Positions 5,764 to 8,931 of a stretch of DNA of 8,931 bases are shown here, piece after piece (position 1 is the first letter of the stretch; each line of letters starts with the position of its first letter). The notes below the pieces were generated by a model that saw only the letters and a list, made by a program, of their open reading frames with translations, had not been told where the DNA came from and searched no databases. The stretch spans positions 1 through 8,931 of the forward strand of contig JBDKVA010000038.1 of NCBI GenBank assembly GCA_039679375.1, read 5' to 3'. The position numbers and the translations under genes are program-made. Source of the DNA: JBDKVA01 sp039679375 (GTDB lineage: Bacteria > Bacillota > Clostridia > Acetivibrionales > DTU013).

Positions 5764-7701
5764 ATGGCGATAAACGGTGTTAACTCAACAAGATCATTAC
5801 TACGACTGACAGGCCTTGGCGGAAGCGGCCTGGATACAGATACGATCGTAAGCCAACTGATGACGGCAGAGAAAATTCCTCTGAACAAGCTCTATCAGAA
5901 GAAGCAGCTGGCTGAGTGGAAACGGGATGCATACAGAGAGATTACAAATAAGCTCCGGGATTTGAAGGATACCTACTTTAATGTGGCAAAATCATCCAGC
6001 AATCTGATGTCTGAAACCTCCTTCAAGAGATTTGCAGGGACAACCAGCAATAGTGCGTATGTTACTGTTTCCGGGAATGCGGAATCGGTAGCGGGCTCGC
6101 ATACGGTATCCGTAGTCAGGCTGGCGACGGCCGGTAAGGCTGTCAGCGCGGACGGCGTTACCGATGCGCTGGAAGGTAACGCGGTCAGTAATTTTAACCT
6201 TTCGGGTTCGAAAATACAAATAACGCTTGACGGTGTGACAAAAGAACTGACTCTGGACAATTACAGCAGCACAGGTAGTGAAATCATCAGCAAATCCGGC
6301 ACAGGACTTCAGGCGTTAGTTGACAATGCCTTTGGAACCGGAAAGATTACTGTGGGCTATGATGAAGGTACAAAGAAGCTTTCGTTTGATACGAATGAAG
6401 GCTCACACAGAATAACGCTCTCGAACGGCACTTCAAACAATGGGCTTGCTGCCCTGGGCTTTAGCACAGGTGCTTCAAACAGGCTTGATATCACAAAATC
6501 ACTGGAAAACCTGAGTAGTTCCTTTGTAAACAACCTCACATTTAATTCTCAGGGAAAATTGAAATTCACAATTAATTCCAAGGAATTTACCTTTGATAAA
6601 TCTATTTCTCTCTCCAGTATGCTGAATACAATTAATTCTGATGCAACTGCAAAGGTAAACATAAAATATGACGAGACAGCCGATGGCTTTGTGATCACAG
6701 CAAAGCAGCTTGGCGCGGGGGATAACATCATAATAGGCGCAGGGCAGGAAGGCAATTTCTTCGGCGCGGCAGGTGCTTCCGGAATCAACATTGACCCTGC
6801 AACAATGGAAGACGGCAAGGATGCTGAGGCGATCATTGATGGACAGCGCGTTATCCGCAGCACGAACACATTTGCTTTAAATGGCGCGACATTCACATTG
6901 GTAAAACCACATGCCGCTCCTGCATCGGAAAGTGAAACAGTCTCGCTTTCCATGAATACCGAGGAGATATACAACAATGTAAAAGGCTTTGTTGATAAGT
7001 ATAATGAAGTAATCTCGTTCATCAATACCAAGCTGACGGAAAAATACGACCGTGATTACCAGCCTCTGACCGATGAACAAAAGGAAGATCTGAGCGAGGA
7101 AGAGATCAAAAAATGGGAAACTACGGCAAAAACAGGCCTACTTAAAGGGGATTCCCTTCTTCAGAATATCGCATACAATATGAGAAATGCCTTGACAGAT
7201 AGTATTGAAGGTATTTCAACTACTTTATCCTCTATCGGGATTACGACCGGTGAATATTCTGAAAAGGGAAAGCTGTTAATTAACGAAACAAAACTAAAGG
7301 CTGCGATAGAAAGTGATCCGAATGCGGTTTCGGAATTATTCACAAAGGAGTCGGATATTAGCTACACTACCGCCACCACTTCTGCACTCCGCTCACAGAG
7401 ATTTAGCAATGAAGGGCTGGCAAGCAGGATATCCGATATTCTCAATGATAATATCAGAACCGTCGGCGGCAAAGGGCTTTTGCTTGAAAAAGCCGGAATC
7501 CAGGGGGATACTACGGAGTTCAAAAATCTGATCTACAAGCAGATCGACGATTATGATGATGATATTGATGCCTTAATTGACAAATTAAACGACAAAGAGG
7601 ATAGATACTATGCAAAGTTCACTGCATTGGAAAAATATATTTCCCAGATGAATACGCAAAGCAGCTGGATATCTCAGCAGTTTAGTAATTCTTCGTCCTA
7701 A
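5764..7701 (+). CDS. fliD: Flagellar filament capping protein (HAP2)
   Basis: FliD forms the pentameric/hexameric cap at the growing filament tip and directs flagellin folding and insertion. From ATG 5764 the protein is 645 residues. Seen: the N-terminal signature LRLTGLGGSGLDTDTIVSQL (13-32), a first variable domain (about 95-250), a hook-IN-like segment (about 257-325, with KLKFTINSKEFTF and SMLNTINSD), and the FliD C-terminal domain (about 350-640) with NVKGFVDKYNEVISFIN. The terminal helix reads KYISQMNTQSSWISQQF. The frame opens at 5746 inside flaG, but AGAAGG (5751-5756) sits 7 bases before ATG 5764, which gives the standard N terminus. The protein is longer than the roughly 500 residues of Bacillus FliD because the exposed domains are enlarged, a common variation. 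It is co-transcribed with flaG and fliS. Confidence 0.97.
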   Translation: MAINGVNSTRSLLRLTGLGGSGLDTDTIVSQLMTAEKIPLNKLYQKKQLAEWKRDAYREITNKLRDLKDTYFNVAKSSSNLMSETSFKRFAGTTSNSAYVTVSGNAESVAGSHTVSVVRLATAGKAVSADGVTDALEGNAVSNFNLSGSKIQITLDGVTKELTLDNYSSTGSEIISKSGTGLQALVDNAFGTGKITVGYDEGTKKLSFDTNEGSHRITLSNGTSNNGLAALGFSTGASNRLDITKSLENLSSSFVNNLTFNSQGKLKFTINSKEFTFDKSISLSSMLNTINSDATAKVNIKYDETADGFVITAKQLGAGDNIIIGAGQEGNFFGAAGASGINIDPATMEDGKDAEAIIDGQRVIRSTNTFALNGATFTLVKPHAAPASESETVSLSMNTEEIYNNVKGFVDKYNEVISFINTKLTEKYDRDYQPLTDEQKEDLSEEEIKKWETTAKTGLLKGDSLLQNIAYNMRNALTDSIEGISTTLSSIGITTGEYSEKGKLLINETKLKAAIESDPNAVSELFTKESDISYTTATTSALRSQRFSNEGLASRISDILNDNIRTVGGKGLLLEKAGIQGDTTEFKNLIYKQIDDYDDDIDALIDKLNDKEDRYYAKFTALEKYISQMNTQSSWISQQFSNSSS

Positions 7702-7734
7702 TTAAATTGAATAATGACAAATAATTTTGCTTTT

Positions 7735-7740
7735 GGAGGA
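7735..7740 (+). promoter_or_regulatory. Ribosome binding site that sets the fliS start
   Basis: GGAGGA lies 7 bases before ATG 7748. An in-frame TTG at 7727 lies upstream of the box and would translate through it, so it is not the start; ATG 7754 is a less well spaced alternative. Confidence 0.8.
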
Positions 7741-7747
7741 ACGTCTT

Positions 7748-8263
7748 ATGACAATGGATAAAGCCTACAATCAGTATAAGCAAAACTCGGTTTACACCTC
7801 CAGTCCTGAAGAATTGACACTGATGCTGTATAATGGCCTTATCAAGTTTATTATGCGCGCTCAGAACGCCATATTGGAGAAGGATATCGAAAAAGCGGCC
7901 AATTCCATCGTACGGGCTCAGGATATCGTCCTTCATTTTAGGGCTACTTTGGATATGAAATACGAGTTATCACAGGGTTTGGACGCCTTATATGAATACA
8001 TGTTCAGAAGGCTTGTGGAGGCGAATGTCAGGAAGGATCAGGAGATACTCGGTGAAATCCTTGAGATGGCAAAAGAGCTTCGAGATACATGGGCACAGGC
8101 TATGAAGCTTGCAAAGCATCCGCAGCCATTAGAGCAGCCGGTACAGCAGTCGGTACAACAACTCCGGCAGCCGGTACAGCAGCCGGCACAACAGCTACGG
8201 CAGTCGATGCAGCCGCCAATACAGCAGCTGCGGCAGAAAATACCCGTTTCCGCATCCATATAA
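7748..8263 (+). CDS. fliS: Flagellin export chaperone FliS with a repetitive Gln/Pro-rich C-terminal extension
   Basis: FliS binds the C-terminal D0 helix of flagellin in the cytoplasm, prevents premature polymerisation and delivers it to the export gate. The 171-residue protein has a standard FliS core at residues 1 to about 123: AYNQYKQNSVYTSSPEELTL (6-25) followed by MLYNGLIKFI is the family signature, and the helical bundle ends with ELRDTWAQAMKLAK. Normal FliS proteins stop near here (about 120-135 residues). This one continues with a tail from about residue 124 to 171 made of three 11-residue units (131-163) and a KIPVSASI end. The tail is Gln/Pro/Arg-rich, without hydrophobic core residues, and is probably disordered. 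The core identity is secure; the tail's role is unknown. It follows fliD by 46 bases. Confidence 0.96.
   Translation: MTMDKAYNQYKQNSVYTSSPEELTLMLYNGLIKFIMRAQNAILEKDIEKAANSIVRAQDIVLHFRATLDMKYELSQGLDALYEYMFRRLVEANVRKDQEILGEILEMAKELRDTWAQAMKLAKHPQPLEQPVQQSVQQLRQPVQQPAQQLRQSMQPPIQQLRQKIPVSASI
8138..8236 (+). repeat. Three-copy 33-bp in-frame tandem repeat in fliS
   Basis: Units lie at 8138-8170, 8171-8203 and 8204-8236 and encode PVQQSVQQLRQ, then PVQQPAQQLRQ, then SMQPPIQQLRQ. By hand count, units 1 and 2 agree at 29 of 33 bases; the third is more diverged but keeps QQLRQ. The unit is a multiple of three, so gain or loss of a copy would keep the reading frame. Confidence 0.9.
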
Positions 8264-8279
8264 ACTGTCTTTGGCAGTT
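8263..8279 (+). other. Small hairpin between fliS and the next gene
   Basis: AACTGTC (8263-8269) pairs with GGCAGTT (8273-8279) through one G-U pair around a TTT loop. It starts at the last base of the fliS stop codon and ends one base before the AAGGAG ribosome binding site (8280-8285) of the following gene. There is no T-tract, so it is not a terminator; it might affect translation or mRNA stability. Confidence 0.5.
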
Positions 8280-8294
8280 AAGGAGTAATTGAAA

Positions 8295-8798
8295 ATGAGT
8301 TTGATGTTGCCAGAAAAATATATTGAAATTCTAAATGGCCTTATATCGAAAAAAAAGGCTATATTGCTGGATATCCTTACCCTAACCGGGGCTCAGTCCG
8401 ATGCTATTACAGAGGATGGCATGGACCGGCTTGACGGACTGATTAAAGAAAAGCAGCTGAAAATCGATGAAATTGACAAGCTGGATGAAGGATTTGAGGC
8501 AAATTGCGAAAAACTGAAAGACTCACTTGGCATATCCCGCCTTGATCAGCTGGATGCCGTAAAGCTTGGCGAGGATGCCGTCAAAGGCGCAAGGCAGCTG
8601 AAAAGCCAGACAGCTGAGATTCTGGATGTCATACGGAATATAAGCGAAATGGAGAAGGATAACGGTCTAAAAAGTAAAAGGCTGCTTGACCATTTCGGAA
8701 GTGAGATCAAAAAGATCAATCAGGGCAAAAAGGCGAATAACGCCTATAAATCAGGGCCCTATAATGTACCATCCTATTTCCTGGACAAGAAGAAATAA
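8295..8798 (+). CDS. FlgN/FliT-like flagellar export chaperone (probable)
   Basis: A 167-residue, almost wholly helical, charged protein with heptad-like spacing of Leu/Ile (about 8-140) and a short basic C terminus that includes YNVPSYFLDKKK. Cytoplasmic helical proteins of this size at the end of fliD-fliS operons are usually chaperones for FlgK/FlgL (FlgN, PF05130) or for FliD (FliT). The IxxLxxLIxxK-like N terminus and the Tyr/Phe...DKKK ending look more like Gram-positive FlgN, while the position next to fliS matches fliT in Bacillus, so no symbol is given. The frame also opens with TTG at 8289, only 3 bases after AAGGAG (8280-8285); ATG 8295, 9 bases after it, is the better start. It is the last gene of the operon. 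Confidence 0.75.
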   Translation: MSLMLPEKYIEILNGLISKKKAILLDILTLTGAQSDAITEDGMDRLDGLIKEKQLKIDEIDKLDEGFEANCEKLKDSLGISRLDQLDAVKLGEDAVKGARQLKSQTAEILDVIRNISEMEKDNGLKSKRLLDHFGSEIKKINQGKKANNAYKSGPYNVPSYFLDKKK

Positions 8799-8811
8799 GA
8801 TTGTATAAAAA

Positions 8812-8851
8812 AATAAAGCCCCAAGGTCTTGAACCCAGGGGCATTATTTTT
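8812..8851. terminator. Bidirectional intrinsic terminator
   Basis: GCCCC (8818-8822) pairs with GGGGC (8838-8842), flanked after one mismatch by AATAA (8812-8816) pairing with TTATT (8844-8848). The 15-base apical region may contain a further GGT/ACC pairing. On the plus strand the stem is followed by TTATTTTT; on the minus strand it is followed by TTTATTTTTTT. T-tracts on both sides mark a terminator shared by convergent genes. Confidence 0.85.
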
Positions 8852-8931
8852 ACTCGTACTGCATTACTTCAAAATCTTGTATCTTATCGAATATTATGTA
8901 GTCTTTCCGGGTTATAAACGGACCTTTATTG
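8850..8931 (-). CDS. C-terminal end of a convergent gene, product unknown (partial)
   Basis: On the minus strand one frame is open from the window edge to a TAA at 8850-8852, giving 26 residues that end FDKIQDFEVMQYE. The other two minus frames have stops within the first 20 bases. The stop lies at the edge of the bidirectional terminator, exactly where a convergent gene should end, and the residues look protein-like (aromatic and charged, no low complexity). Twenty-six codons are too few to name a family, and chance openness is not excluded. Confidence 0.5.
   Translation of the reverse strand, partial: NKGPFITRKDYIIFDKIQDFEVMQYE

Noticed and set aside
7432..7439. TCCGATAT, sigma-28 -10-like, inside fliD
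   Set aside because: The -35 position reads AGGG, and the site is internal to a conserved gene. It could only matter if transcript mapping showed a start for fliS here.
8038..8259. Minus-strand open frame very rich in Cys (repeated Cys-Cys pairs)
   Set aside because: It is the antisense reading of the Gln-rich fliS repeats (CAG/CAA read as CTG/TTG, shifted to TGC codons). It is fully explained by the 33-bp repeat, and there is no independent start signal.
8089..8292. Plus-strand Ala/Thr-rich open frame overlapping the end of fliS
   Set aside because: It is a shifted-frame reading of the same repeats. The fliS frame has the conserved core and a good ribosome binding site, so this frame is a shadow.
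1..8931. Search for tRNA, rRNA, CRISPR arrays, insertion sequences and phage or attachment sites
   Set aside because: No spaced direct repeats, terminal inverted repeats, transposase-like ORFs or cloverleaf sequences were seen by eye. The genes form an uninterrupted flagellar cluster.

Overview
The window is a stretch of a late flagellar gene cluster from a Gram-positive, endospore-former-type bacterium, most likely a member of the Clostridia. The evidence is the gene order flgK-flgL-(DUF6470/yviE-like)-fliW-csrA-hag-flaG-fliD-fliS-(flgN/fliT-like), which follows the Bacillus/Clostridium pattern, together with strong GGAGG ribosome binding sites, sigma-D type promoter elements and a moderate, slightly AT-biased base composition. 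The species cannot be told from the sequence.

Layout. Positions 1-1058 hold the 3' part of flgK (hook-associated protein 1; its 5' end lies outside the window). It is followed on the same strand by flgL (1094-2014), a DUF6470/YviE-like gene (2028-2600), fliW (2662-3159) and csrA (3113-3340), which overlaps the end of fliW. A strong intrinsic terminator (3341-3367) closes this operon. The flagellin gene hag/fliC (3526-5016) has its own leader, with two candidate CsrA sites (one in a hairpin loop, one on the Shine-Dalgarno sequence), and its own terminator (5039-5070). After a 320-base gap, a near-consensus sigma-D promoter (5276-5302) starts flaG-fliD-fliS-flgN/fliT-like (5337-8798). This operon ends in a terminator with T-tracts on both strands (8812-8851). 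The far right edge carries what looks like the last 26 codons of a convergent minus-strand gene.

How the genes work together. FlgK and FlgL form the hook-filament junction, Hag is the filament subunit, FliD is the filament cap, FliS is the flagellin export chaperone, and the last gene is probably a chaperone for hook-associated proteins. FliW and CsrA form the homeostatic switch known from Bacillus: CsrA blocks hag translation, FliW inhibits CsrA, and cytoplasmic flagellin sequesters FliW. Both protein genes and the RNA target are visible here.

The core is a conventional flagellar cluster, and I found no mobile element, CRISPR array, tRNA or rRNA. The points most worth a second look are: (i) an unannotated, protein-like 56-codon minus-strand ORF in the hag-flaG gap; (ii) a three-copy 11-residue Gln/Pro-rich repeat added to the C terminus of FliS; (iii) the hag leader architecture and a similar CsrA-like motif in the flaG leader; (iv) a dockerin/EF-hand-like Asp pattern in FlgK and an Asp-box-like motif in the flagellin variable domain.
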